A DNA stretch of 64,000 bases. It comes from Mya arenaria (Eukaryota > Mollusca > Bivalvia > Myida > Myidae). The stretch covers positions 23,796,966 through 23,860,965 of the forward strand of contig NC_069125.1 of assembly GCF_026914265.1 (NCBI RefSeq), written 5' to 3'. Position numbers and translations under genes: made by a program. The notes beneath the pieces were generated by a model. That model did not search any database and was not told the origin of the DNA. It saw only the letters and a program-made list of their open reading frames with translations. Below, piece after piece: positions 1 through 8,702 of the stretch (positions within the stretch are counted from its first letter, which is position 1; every line of letters starts with the position of its first letter).

Positions 1-2202
1 GTGTTTCTACCTTATGAGACTACAGCTGATCACAGTAAATCTTTTAGCATTCACCAATCATTTAATATGTTTTCTTTTTGATATTTTAAATACACGGTTT
101 CAATCTTGTTATCAGTAATTAATATTTTTCATAAATGAATTGTGTAGTAAGTAGTTTAAGTTTTATCAGTCAAAATAGTAGTGTCACTTTAATATATCAT
201 TTGAGGCCTTGTTTACGATCTGGCGAAAATGGATCGTGTTTTGACATTTAAGAATACGCACGTAATTATCAAAAGTTTTCAAATATTGTGACTGATAAGG
301 GGCGGCATGACCCGAGTATTTCTTCATTTTTATCCAACTTAAGCTTGAAATAAACTGCCGTGTACCGGTTATTTATCTAAGATGTCACTTAAATATCTCG
401 TTGGTAACAGCGCGTGGGATACAAGAACAAGCAAGTACATATAATAACTTTGGAGACCAATATTGAACATAATTTTTATTTTATGTTCATTCACCGCGGC
501 CATAGGCTGTTAAAACATGAATTATTATCAAACGAGCATAAAACAAGTATAACAAATTTAAAAAGCTCAAGAAAATAGCCTGCTGAAACAGAGCCAAAAC
601 AAAAAACAACAACATTAAATGAGTGACGAATCTTGTGGCTTTAAGCTAGATAAACAACAACAACATATGTACAAATGTACCTAACGAACCAATACACTTT
701 AACATGGCCATTTTTCCAATTTTAACTAAGCTCTGGTTCAGTTATGTATCATCAGTTGACACAACATGACCGATGACCGCCTTAATAATGATAACACATA
801 TCTCTAAGTCCACACTGATATCTCGGTCCTGTCCAAAATGCCATGATAAGTTGACCAAAATTGTTAATTTTAGAAGAAGCCACATTAGGTTAGCTGTATA
901 CTGGAAAACTTCCTGCAAATAATCAAGTTAAGTTACAATAACTGGTCAATTACTTACTATGAAAAATGCAAAAATTTGAAGCTTAGACAAGGACATAAGA
1001 ACGTTGGTCGTCTCGTCTTCTCCTGGGTACGCCTTGGTCATGCCACTAAGACAATGACATAAGGCATCAGCGAGGAAAAGAAAGAATACATTGTTCAACC
1101 ATTCGACAATCTTATATATTTAAGATTGCGGTCAACATTGAGATTTGCATGACTCACAAATCAGGAAGTTAATTGCAAAAAAATATCAACATCTTAATCC
1201 TGTTATCAAAGTAACGATTTTATAGGGGGTAAACTCCGTAGTCATGTGACAGCCATGTGACAGTCATGTGACAGCCATGTGACAAGGGTGTGTGAAATGT
1301 GGATGGAGCCGACAACATTCTTTTTTCAGTCTGTCTTCCATAGAGTAAATGTCAGGCTGGTATAGATGGAGAATTCATACACAATCATTGTATGGTACTA
1401 CATGTATTCCTGGGTATATCGTGGCTAAGCGACGCAGAGTTCTACTAAGTATTAGCAAGTTGGATTACTGTCAGGCCTGTTTCACCGACATATTTTCATT
1501 GTTTCAGACTGTTTATCCTGTTACCAGTGTAACGTGTATATCCGGGGTACGCCGTGGCCATGCGACTCGGACAAGGGCATGAGAAAGGTGGATGACTGTC
1601 ATGCCTGTCTGAAAACCTTTACTCGTTCCTATCTACACAACACATTCCACGATCAAATATGTAAGTAGGTTTTGGGACACTGTTTAAAGGCCAACGGGAC
1701 CAAGTCAGTGATATGTTCACGGTAAAATAGAAACTCAAGACCTGTACAAAAACGCAAGGTAGTTCACGCAGTTAATCATAGCGTTCCAAATGGCTCAAAA
1801 GTTACAATATGACAACAATTGCCTATCAAATAAAGTTGCAATTTTATATTTATAGCTATATTTGTATTTTATAACAGTTGTTGTTTTCAAAATATAAATA
1901 CAGCTATAAAATACACCTGCAGCTTTACCATTGGCGTCAATAATACAGCTACATCTATATAACTACAACGGACTGTACAGCTTTAATGCTATAGCTGTAA
2001 CTTTACTTTCAAATACAGCTACGGCTATAAAATACATTTCTTGATGGTACACTTTTGAGCAACTAGGTACGCAATACTTACGGGTGGGGCATACTTGTTT
2101 GGCATAATTGGTCATTGTTTAATCAATTACACGTTAGTTCACCGTTGGTAACAATGTATTTAAAGAGTATATCAGGGACGGACCATGATTTGACGTTAGA
2201 GT
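1..2202. other. No gene recognised; minor repeats
   Basis: I find no convincing exon here on either strand. Positions 1243-1286 hold four tandem copies of an 11-bp unit built on CATGTGACAG. Positions 1018-1060 and 1538-1580 share a diverged segment (GGGTACGCC-T-GG-CATGC-ACT), so a dispersed repeat is likely. The stretch 1792-2060 is bounded by GCTCAAAAG and its reverse complement and carries several copies of CAGCTATAAAATACA-like sequence in both orientations, which suggests a decayed palindromic element. The short open frame at 1349-1582 has no recognisable domain and I leave it out. Confidence 0.4.
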
Positions 2203-2412
2203 GGGTGTAACTTAGGGGCGTAACCTTTTAATTTGCACTCCTCCCGCAGAACCTAAACATATTAAGACTAAAGTGTTGGCAGGGTGGTTCGAGGGTATTC
2301 TCCAAAGAAAGTTAAACAATTCTAGTCCGAAACAGTGCACTTTGTGCGTATTTTATTTCATTACTTCTCCTTTATTGAAATAAAAAGTAAACGTGGACGA
2401 ATTTTTTTTATT
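2203..2412 (+). repeat. Dispersed repeat, copy 1 (partner at 56813-57012)
   Basis: This segment resembles 56813-57012 in the same order and orientation. Both open with a GTAACTT-GGGGC-TAACCTTTT-like block, continue through a CTAGT/TAGTC-CGAAA-TG-GCA block, and finish with an ATT-AAATAAAAAGTA block. Identity is moderate with indels. It is noncoding, and a run of G follows it at 2418-2436. The family is unknown to me. Confidence 0.5.
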
Positions 2413-2977
2413 TGTTTGGGGGAGGGGGGGGGGGGGTGCTTAAAAGTGTTTAAAACCACGTTAGTATACCGAATTAAGTAAAAACGTCAGAAGAACTAAA
2501 CAGTTCTATTTGGCCCCTGTCTGGCCGAAAATATACCGAACGAATCCGATTGTATGCCAGAAAAAGTAGTTTCTTTTACATACTCTATATTAGCGGCTTT
2601 AACGATAACCACATTAACTCACAGAAAAAACACTGAAAAACAAAACAAAAAAGAGGGATGATAAAATCAAATATGCCATGTACATTGTGTTTCACGCTTA
2701 ATAGAATGAATTCAGATTTTCAAATAACTAGTTTACCGGTTTATGTGAATATAGTTTTGGTTTCGATTTCTGGGGCGAAATTACGCGAGCTGATTAATAT
2801 AAGTGATATGAGATGTTTACTAGAGCAAAAATTGCCTGTTAGTATATCTCAAAATGTATTTAATGGCCGCGGCAAACAAGTTATTTTCCCTTAATGTTAG
2901 TCAATATTGAACTTCTGACGTTCAAGGCTATACTAAGTTGAAAAAAAATTATCTTGTTTTAATGCGCCTCATATTTT

Positions 2978-3089
2978 GTCCGCTTTATTTAACTTGTAAA
3001 CCATTTAAAAGCTAATCTCATTAAAATCATATCGTGACGTGAAGCGTGTATTGGGGATCTGATTTTAATGAGATTGTTTAAAAGCGGAC
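2978..3089. mobile_element. Short foldback element (MITE-like), 112 bp
   Basis: The ends are inverted copies of GTCCGCTTT (2978-2986 and 3081-3089). Inside are perfect 16-bp arms AATCTCATTAAAATCA at 3014-3029 and its reverse complement at 3060-3075, separated by 30 nt. No coding capacity is present. It is probably a non-autonomous DNA transposon; the superfamily is not clear and no convincing target-site duplication can be read. Confidence 0.6.
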
Positions 3090-3320
3090 TTTTTTTTGTT
3101 GTCAATAAAAACCGGTCACGTCATTATTCGTTCAAACTAGAACTAGTGTTTGTTAGCTGGTGACCCACATCATTTTGCAATCATGTATGGTAAAAGGAAA
3201 AACTGTCAATCAACTAATTGAAAATATGTTACAAATAAAGATAACGCTAAAGCTTTGTTCTGTACCACATATATAAATAGCATGTTTTTTTCCAACCTTG
3301 CAATGAAAAACTATGAAGGC

Positions 3321-3596
3321 TGTTACCAGTCAATTGTAACAACGGCCCCCCCCCCCCCCCCAGGTCCGGTGTATACCGGGGTAGCCGTGGAAATGGACCG
3401 TGTTTTTACCTTCCAGAAGGCCCCGCAGTGCCGGGTGAATGCGGTGGTTTTGTATTCACGTCAAGGCTCCCTGGGGTGCAGGGGGCATTTGGCGATGTTT
3501 TACCAGCAGGGCGGGGAATTTACCCGGGCTTGGCTGGACCGAAAGTCCCCGCTACTCCCCGGACCTGGGGACCGTGGTTACAATTTGCTGGTGCAT
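3321..3596 (+). mobile_element. GC-rich inverted-repeat element, copy 1
   Basis: This is a short transposon-like element related in inverted orientation to the one at 49721-50023. The left end ACCAGTCAATTGTAAC and the right end GTTACAA-TTGCTGGTGCA are imperfect inverted repeats. It is far more GC-rich than its surroundings and contains a poly-C run of about 17 (3346-3361). The overlapping open frames inside have no domain and arise from the base composition. The copies share the inner block around GCAGTGCC-GGTGAATGCGG. It is non-autonomous, with no transposase. Confidence 0.7.
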
Positions 3597-4398
3597 TGTA
3601 TTATATCGGTCATTTTTTTTATTTACTCTTTAAACACTGTATAATGGAAATAAAAATGTATTCAATGATACCAATAGTACATGAGGTTACTACGTATTCA
3701 GGAACTTCGTAGTTGGTTAAGCAGTTCAAAAATCTACAGTGCGAACATGTGTGTACCTCTTGTTAACCTTGAAGCAGGAGGCACATTTAAGCGGCACGAA
3801 GCTTAAATAAGCATGTCCATAAAAAGTTGAGTATGAAAAGAAAAGATAAATTAGTCGAACAAAAAAAATCAAAAAAATCTTATATCATGAATTTTAACAT
3901 AAACTTTCGGGTAGATTTCAGGAGTGGTATAAGTCTGAAAACTGAATGGCTTGTCGGCCTCAGTTTAAACTTATGATTTCTATAACCGATACTTGAAGGT
4001 GACACATTTGTAGGGCAAAAAAGAAAGCTAGAGTCATATTTCACCAACAAACAAACAAACATTCCGGATATCTTAATCATATCTTTCTTAAGCGCTATTT
4101 CAACAATTGCGTCATACGAAGGCTCACCATGAAATCTCTCGATTTTTGTTAAACTGAGATAAAATATTTTGTAAAGGTAGCCGGTTAGTTTGATAATAGT
4201 CCGTCTAAATTTGGAACAGTTGGATAAAGAGAGAGAACATTCCTAAGTTGTTCAATATAAAGATAAAATATTCCCATTACAAGAGCAAATCAATTTAGAA
4301 GTAAACTGAAATTTAACATATAACCACTTTATTCTTGCTTCTAAATAACATTAATAACTGTTTTACTTTTAAGCAATCAATATATGGATTGATGTTGC
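3597..4398. other. AT-rich spacer, nothing recognised
   Basis: I see no exon with paired splice signals, no RNA gene and no clear repeat here. The 66-codon frame on the minus strand at 3880-4080 has no recognisable sequence feature and I do not support it as a gene. Upstream exons of the Ly6-like gene that ends at 5142 could lie here, but I could not find a cysteine-bearing exon of the right phase. Confidence 0.35.
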
Positions 4399-4463
4399 CT
4401 TCAGGCTTATTATACATACATATATACAGGCTTATTATACATACATATATATATATATACCCT
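4399..4463. repeat. Direct duplication plus TA microsatellite
   Basis: A roughly 29-bp segment beginning GGCTTATTATACATACATA is duplicated in tandem, and the second copy runs into a (TA)n tract. It lies about 280 bp upstream of the splice-acceptor tandem array. Confidence 0.7.
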
Positions 4464-4746
4464 TTTTGGCAAATGCGAAATAAGTGTTAAATAACAAATT
4501 ATTGTATGAACGTACTTGTCGTATAAACACAATATCGCGGCTCCTCGCTTGTCGATCTTTGCCTCTGTTATCTTTAATCACGCGTCAATATGTACATGCA
4601 AAAATGGGGATCGATCTTATTAACAGAATACACAATGGTCTTCCTTGAATGTACTTAAAACCTGTATATACATGCACACATATATCAATTACAAGGCAGC
4701 GGTCAACGGGCACCAAGTTTCGTTAATCATGGTTATTTCTCTATGT

Positions 4747-4949
4747 CATTATTATCTATATCATCTAATTTATACTTTCAGTGACGACTTCCGAGTCATT
4801 ATTATCTATATCATCAAATTCATACTTTCAGTGATGACTTACGAGTCATTGTAATCTATATATCATCTAATTTATACTTTCAGTGATGACTTACGAGTCA
4901 TTATTATCTATATCATTAAATTTCTACTTTCAGTGACAAATTACGAATC
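4747..4949 (+). repeat. 50-bp tandem array carrying a splice acceptor
   Basis: Four adjacent units lie at 4747-4796, 4797-4846, 4847-4898 and 4899 onward (50, 50, 52 and about 51 bp). Each contains a pyrimidine stretch and the acceptor core TACTTTCAGTGA followed by a GACTT-CGAGT block. The last unit is the real 3' splice site and opening codons of the Ly6-like exon at 4934. Read in the phase the exon needs, the three upstream acceptors reach stop codons quickly (TGA or TAA in the next unit), so only the last gives the protein. Confidence 0.85.
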
Positions 4950-5142
4950 ACGAGTATGCGTCAAGGACCGCGAGTACTTGAAGGAAGAGGGTTGTCATCC
5001 GCGTGAGGTCGCTTCCGGTTACATGAAACGCTGCTTCTGTTACGATGACTATTGCAATGCCTCTGGAAGGGCATCCGTTACGTTAGCCGCCCTTCTTGGA
5101 ATTATAGTGTCGGGAATTTTTGTGCGAAAGTCGATTTCGTAA
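4934..5142 (+). CDS. Ly6/quiver-like GPI-anchored protein, C-terminal exon (partial gene)
   Basis: This is the last exon of a secreted three-finger (Ly6/uPAR, quiver-type) protein. It opens after the acceptor TACTTTCAG with two bases that complete a split codon (phase 1), and it ends at TAA 5140-5142. It encodes five cysteines closing with RCFCYDDYCNAS, the CxC-x4-CN signature that ends Ly6 domains. A short spacer and a hydrophobic stretch (VTLAALLGIIVSGIFV) follow, as expected of a GPI-anchor signal. A polyadenylation signal AATAAA lies at 5246-5251. The upstream exons (signal peptide, first five cysteines) were not found in 1-4745 and may lie left of the window. The paralogue at 8703-11608 splits the equivalent sequence over two exons. 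Known Ly6 proteins of this type sit on the outer cell face and modulate channels or receptors; the role here is unknown. Confidence 0.8.
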
Positions 5143-5245
5143 AAAAATCATTGTTTTGTTGAAGAAATGATAATATTCCTACCAGAATATTAGTGCCATA
5201 CTAACAAAGTGTTAAATGTGTAGAAAAGGTTTGGAAATAAGTGTA

Positions 5246-5251
5246 AATAAA
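5246..5251 (+). terminator. Polyadenylation signal AATAAA of the first Ly6-like gene
   Basis: A canonical AATAAA lies 104 nt after the stop codon at 5142, a plausible length for a short 3' UTR. Confidence 0.55.
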
Positions 5252-5293
5252 TGTGTATATAGTATTCATACCAACACAAAACTGGATTAAAGG

Positions 5294-6292
5294 GATACTG
5301 TATAGCGACCCCTTTTCGACCGGAAATGGAGGTTTTTCCTACGTTACTTTTGACCCAAGATAGCTATTACGATAAAACTTTACACTAAGATAGGTTGGCT
5401 CTTCCGACAAAAACTGTGTAATTTGTTTTATTTGTTTTTGAAAATAGTTAAGGACTCCGAATATTCCCACGCGCAAAGTACCCTTATAATTTCGCTAAAA
5501 TGAGCACCCTACTGTACCAATTAATCGCCCACCCAATTAATTCGCTATTCTTACGATGTTTTTCATATATTTCTCTCTAAACTATATCTTCAAACATTTT
5601 TATTTTATTTGACCAGTCTAGCCACCGTTTAAATGATACAACACCTACTCGGTAATTCTTCTCTTAGCAGAAAATTTAAGAAGCTGCTGGGATTTCTTCT
5701 TGAAACATTACATACATAATGTATGCATATTCATAGACTTCCGAAGAGGGACAACGCATGTCGGTACAAGAATGTAATGATTAATTCAAATTTGAGTTGC
5801 TTCCCTTAGACGAAAAATTGGGCGATAACTTCATTGTCTTGAGGTTTTACCATTTGCCTTTTCGAAAATTGAACTTAAAAACAGCAATTTATGGTATTTG
5901 AATAATTTATCACCGGCTTTATACTTTATTATGACAAATCAATATTGTCGTCTGATAGTGCAAGGTATAAGGAAAATTAAAAAATTCTTACAGGGCCTCA
6001 TCACGGACCTATAAACCAAAGTTCCGTGGCCTCATGCAAGCGATCGCGCGCGTGGTGACGTCGTCCCCGCGTGCAACTAACAATGTTAGAAGTGTACACA
6101 ATGTTTATTTGGGTCGAATTCCACATACTACTTACTGTACATTTTAACGCAGAAAACAGCTGATATCTGTCAAAATAGATGACGCAATAAAACGCCATAT
6201 TAATTTGTGTAAAATATTTTGTTTTGACTGGTTTAAACTGGGTGGGCGAAAAAGTGGTACGGGCGAATAATAAGTCGCTAACCAGTATAACT
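5294..6292. mobile_element. DNA element of about 1 kb with imperfect inverted ends
   Basis: The left end GATACTGTATAGCGACC matches the reverse complement of the right end (GTTATACTGGTTAGCGAC). Further in, both sides also share GTACCA followed by a CGCCCACCCA block at 5514-5537, matched in inverse near 6238-6261. No transposase is visible. The open frame at 6001-6198 is not recognisable. I infer a decayed non-autonomous DNA transposon. Confidence 0.45.
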
Positions 6293-6588
6293 CTAGAAAT
6301 ATGATCGTGTCGACGGTTTTTGGTTTACTTCCCTGTTATTATCGTCATATACATGTCGGTTCAATGAATGCAATTTTAGTGACTACCTTTTAATACCTTT
6401 TAATGTGCCATCGTTTCATAATCGTCACGGTCATGATTTTATTTTTTGCCACGTTCTAATATTTACACCTCAACTTCCATTCCTTAAATGAACTGCCTTT
6501 CGGCAATTGCGTTCATCAATCGATGAACGCAACATCTTCGGATATGTTCGGATCGTAATTCATTGCATAACAATATATATGAAAGCTA

Positions 6589-7429
6589 CTGGTTGAGAAG
6601 CAGTTTCCGACAGTTTTTAAACGTTTTTATTGAATTATTTATACGTGTTTAAATATATACTAAAATTGTTCACATTTTATATAACTACAGCTCAAACTAC
6701 AGCTCAAGCTGCTAATGTCGATATATTTCTTACGTGTGACGTCACATATAGTGTATCTAATAGGGGCGCAAAGAGGGTACTTACATTGTTCTGATTAGCT
6801 TGTGATGAGAAGCAGTTTCCGACAATTTGAATGCGGGGCATATTTAAGGTGCCTGTTGTGTGTTTTTATTTTCCTTTTATTTAATAAACTAAATATAAGA
6901 CTGTAATAAGAGAAATTTTATTTAATTTTCCAGCATTTACGAAAAATTTAAACCTTAAAATTTACGACATTCAATTCATACTCGAAATCAGGCAGAGACT
7001 GAATGTCAATGATTTTTTTTATTCATTTCTGATGGAAACTTGTGTTTGTATACATTTAAGTGAATGTGGATGCGAAACAAGCATGACACCAGTGTTCACA
7101 AATATGTACACAATGATCATCGTTTGTATAAGTCAATTAAGGAAAACCTTGTAGCTATTAATAGATATGCAAATTAGGTTCACACGCATGCGCAATACGC
7201 TGCGCGTGCAGATCCCCCACGTGCAAGTTTGTGTACAAAATGAAAAATAAACATTAAACATTAAATAATAATAAACGTTTCTTACGTGTCTCGGTAAGAA
7301 TTTCAACTTTTGATTGCCTAGTTACCATATAGTTGAATTGCAGTACCTTCTTTATGAAGATCTAAGGAAGGTACGCGAAAAAGCGATTTGTCGGAAACTG
7401 CTTTTCGTCGGAAACTGCTTCTCAACCAG
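6589..7429 (+). mobile_element. 841-bp TA-target DNA transposon nested in copy A
   Basis: Inverted ends CTGGTTGAGAAGCAGTTTCC (left) and GGAAACTGCTTCTCAACCAG (right) are flanked by TA on both sides (6587-6588 and 7430-7431). The related copy at 52838-52839 has a single TA at the same place, which gives an empty site and confirms the boundaries. Extra copies of the core GAGAAGCAGTTTCCGACA occur inside at about 6809 and, inverted, at about 7390, giving subterminal repeats like the IR/DR layout of some Tc1-type elements. No transposase frame is present. A TA duplication points to Tc1/mariner. Confidence 0.85.
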
Positions 7430-7738
7430 TATTGATCTTGTTATTGGTTGTATTGTGTCTGCAGGTCCCGTAAAATATAGATCAAAAGTGTTAGTTTATT
7501 ATATTTTAAATATATTGATACCAGAAGTGTTTCAATTTTACGTTTTAAAGTGATTTCAAGTGGTTGATCTTTTCCCGCGTTATTGTGACGTCATTTGAAA
7601 AAAATGTTTCCGGTTATAGTCGGGTCGTTCTATTTACAGAATGGGTAAGAACGGATTACTGAAAGGTTTTCTTAAATGAAATGAAGTATTTTTTAACAAT
7701 TCTTGAATGAAATAATGAACTATTGGTGTAAATATAAG

Positions 7739-7886
7739 GAATGAATTGCGGGGTTGATGTCATTATCGGGGATATGAACGCAATTGGGTTGGTCAAAGTA
7801 CGCGTAGAGTCCTTCGGACTCCACACACATTGACCAACCCAATTGCGTTCATACCCCGATAATGACATCAACCCCGCAATTCATTC
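7739..7886. repeat. Near-perfect palindrome with 57-bp arms
   Basis: The arms are 7739-7796 and 7830-7886 and pair over 57 bp with one extra A on the left. The 33-nt spacer holds a smaller stem, GAGTCC-TTC-GGACTC. The same structure is kept at 53152-53299. Such a structure could extrude as a cruciform. It is the terminal part of the repeat family described at 6461-7886. Confidence 0.85.
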
Positions 7887-8651
7887 ATTGAATGGCTCTG
7901 CAAATCATGCGATGACTTTATATCATCATGGTGTCATTTAATAAAACATTTAAATGTTAGCTTGATCATATAACTTACGTCATTTCAGTTCAGTAATAAT
8001 TAAATGTTTGTTTCGTCGCATTCGGTGTTCTTACCTATGTACATACGGTAAATACACCTTTTATGTTAAATGCTGGGACGTAAAAAGTTTTTTTTTCTCT
8101 CACAAACAGACCGAGGTTTATGCTTATCAACCTTTCAATTAAATCTAATATGAGGTTTTTAACTGGTTTAATAGTAACACAAATATTTATATTATGAAAC
8201 TGTGCTGTCTAACACAAAATTTGAGTAGATTTATTCTTATCTATGAATTAAAGTTAGTCCAAATTTACTCAAAAGTCTACAGAACAATACAGTGTATTTG
8301 TACCGCTAGTATGCTTTAGCAATCGCTAGAGATTTCAGATTCTTGGTATACTGACACCGTATATAGCACTTTGCGTCATATATACTACTTGTTTATACTG
8401 CTGTAGATAATACTTAATTAAAACATCATACTATTATATGTTTTCTATAAAACACATATCATTTATCGCGTATCATTTTGTATTGATGGAGTTCACGATT
8501 TTATACTTATTTTTTTAAATATAATAAACAAATAAAAAATAACAGTATTTATCATACTATTCTTATAAGATTTCCTTCACTATGACCAATTTACAAATGA
8601 CCGGATGTCTAATTAACAAATTATCTCCCCTGATTTACCTGTTCAAAATAG

Positions 8652-8678
8652 ATGGCGTCCACTTCCGTATATGTATAA
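8652..8678 (+). promoter_or_regulatory. Upstream ORF in the probable 5' leader of the second Ly6-like gene
   Basis: An ATG in good context (AGATGG) opens an 8-codon frame (MASTSVYV) that stops at TAA 8676-8678, 24 nt before the signal-peptide ATG at 8703. Whether it is transcribed depends on the unmapped transcription start. Confidence 0.4.
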
Positions 8679-8702
8679 ACTAAACATTTAACTCACGAAA
8701 AT

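Larger units (their letters stand above)
6461..7886 (+). repeat. Hairpin-ended repeat family, copy A (interrupted)
   Basis: The sequence starts at ATTTACACCTCAACTTCC and ends in the large hairpin at 7739-7886. Apart from the 841-bp insertion at 6589-7429 it is nearly identical to 52711-53299. It contains no gene: the shared minus-strand frame (7656-7871 here, 53051-53284 there) simply reflects DNA identity and has no domain. A third, internally deleted copy lies at 52584-52710. The ends are not simple inverted repeats of each other, so I cannot place the family; a foldback or Helitron-like non-autonomous element are two options. Confidence 0.75.

Noticed and set aside
2658..2894. 78-codon plus-strand frame as an upstream exon of the first Ly6-like gene
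   Set aside because: Its cysteines do not fit the opening Ly6 pattern and no phase 1 donor follows in a suitable place.
7656..7871. Conserved minus-strand frame shared with 53051-53284
   Set aside because: Both lie in near-identical copies of one repeat, part of the frame is inside a palindrome, and no protein feature is seen; DNA identity explains it.
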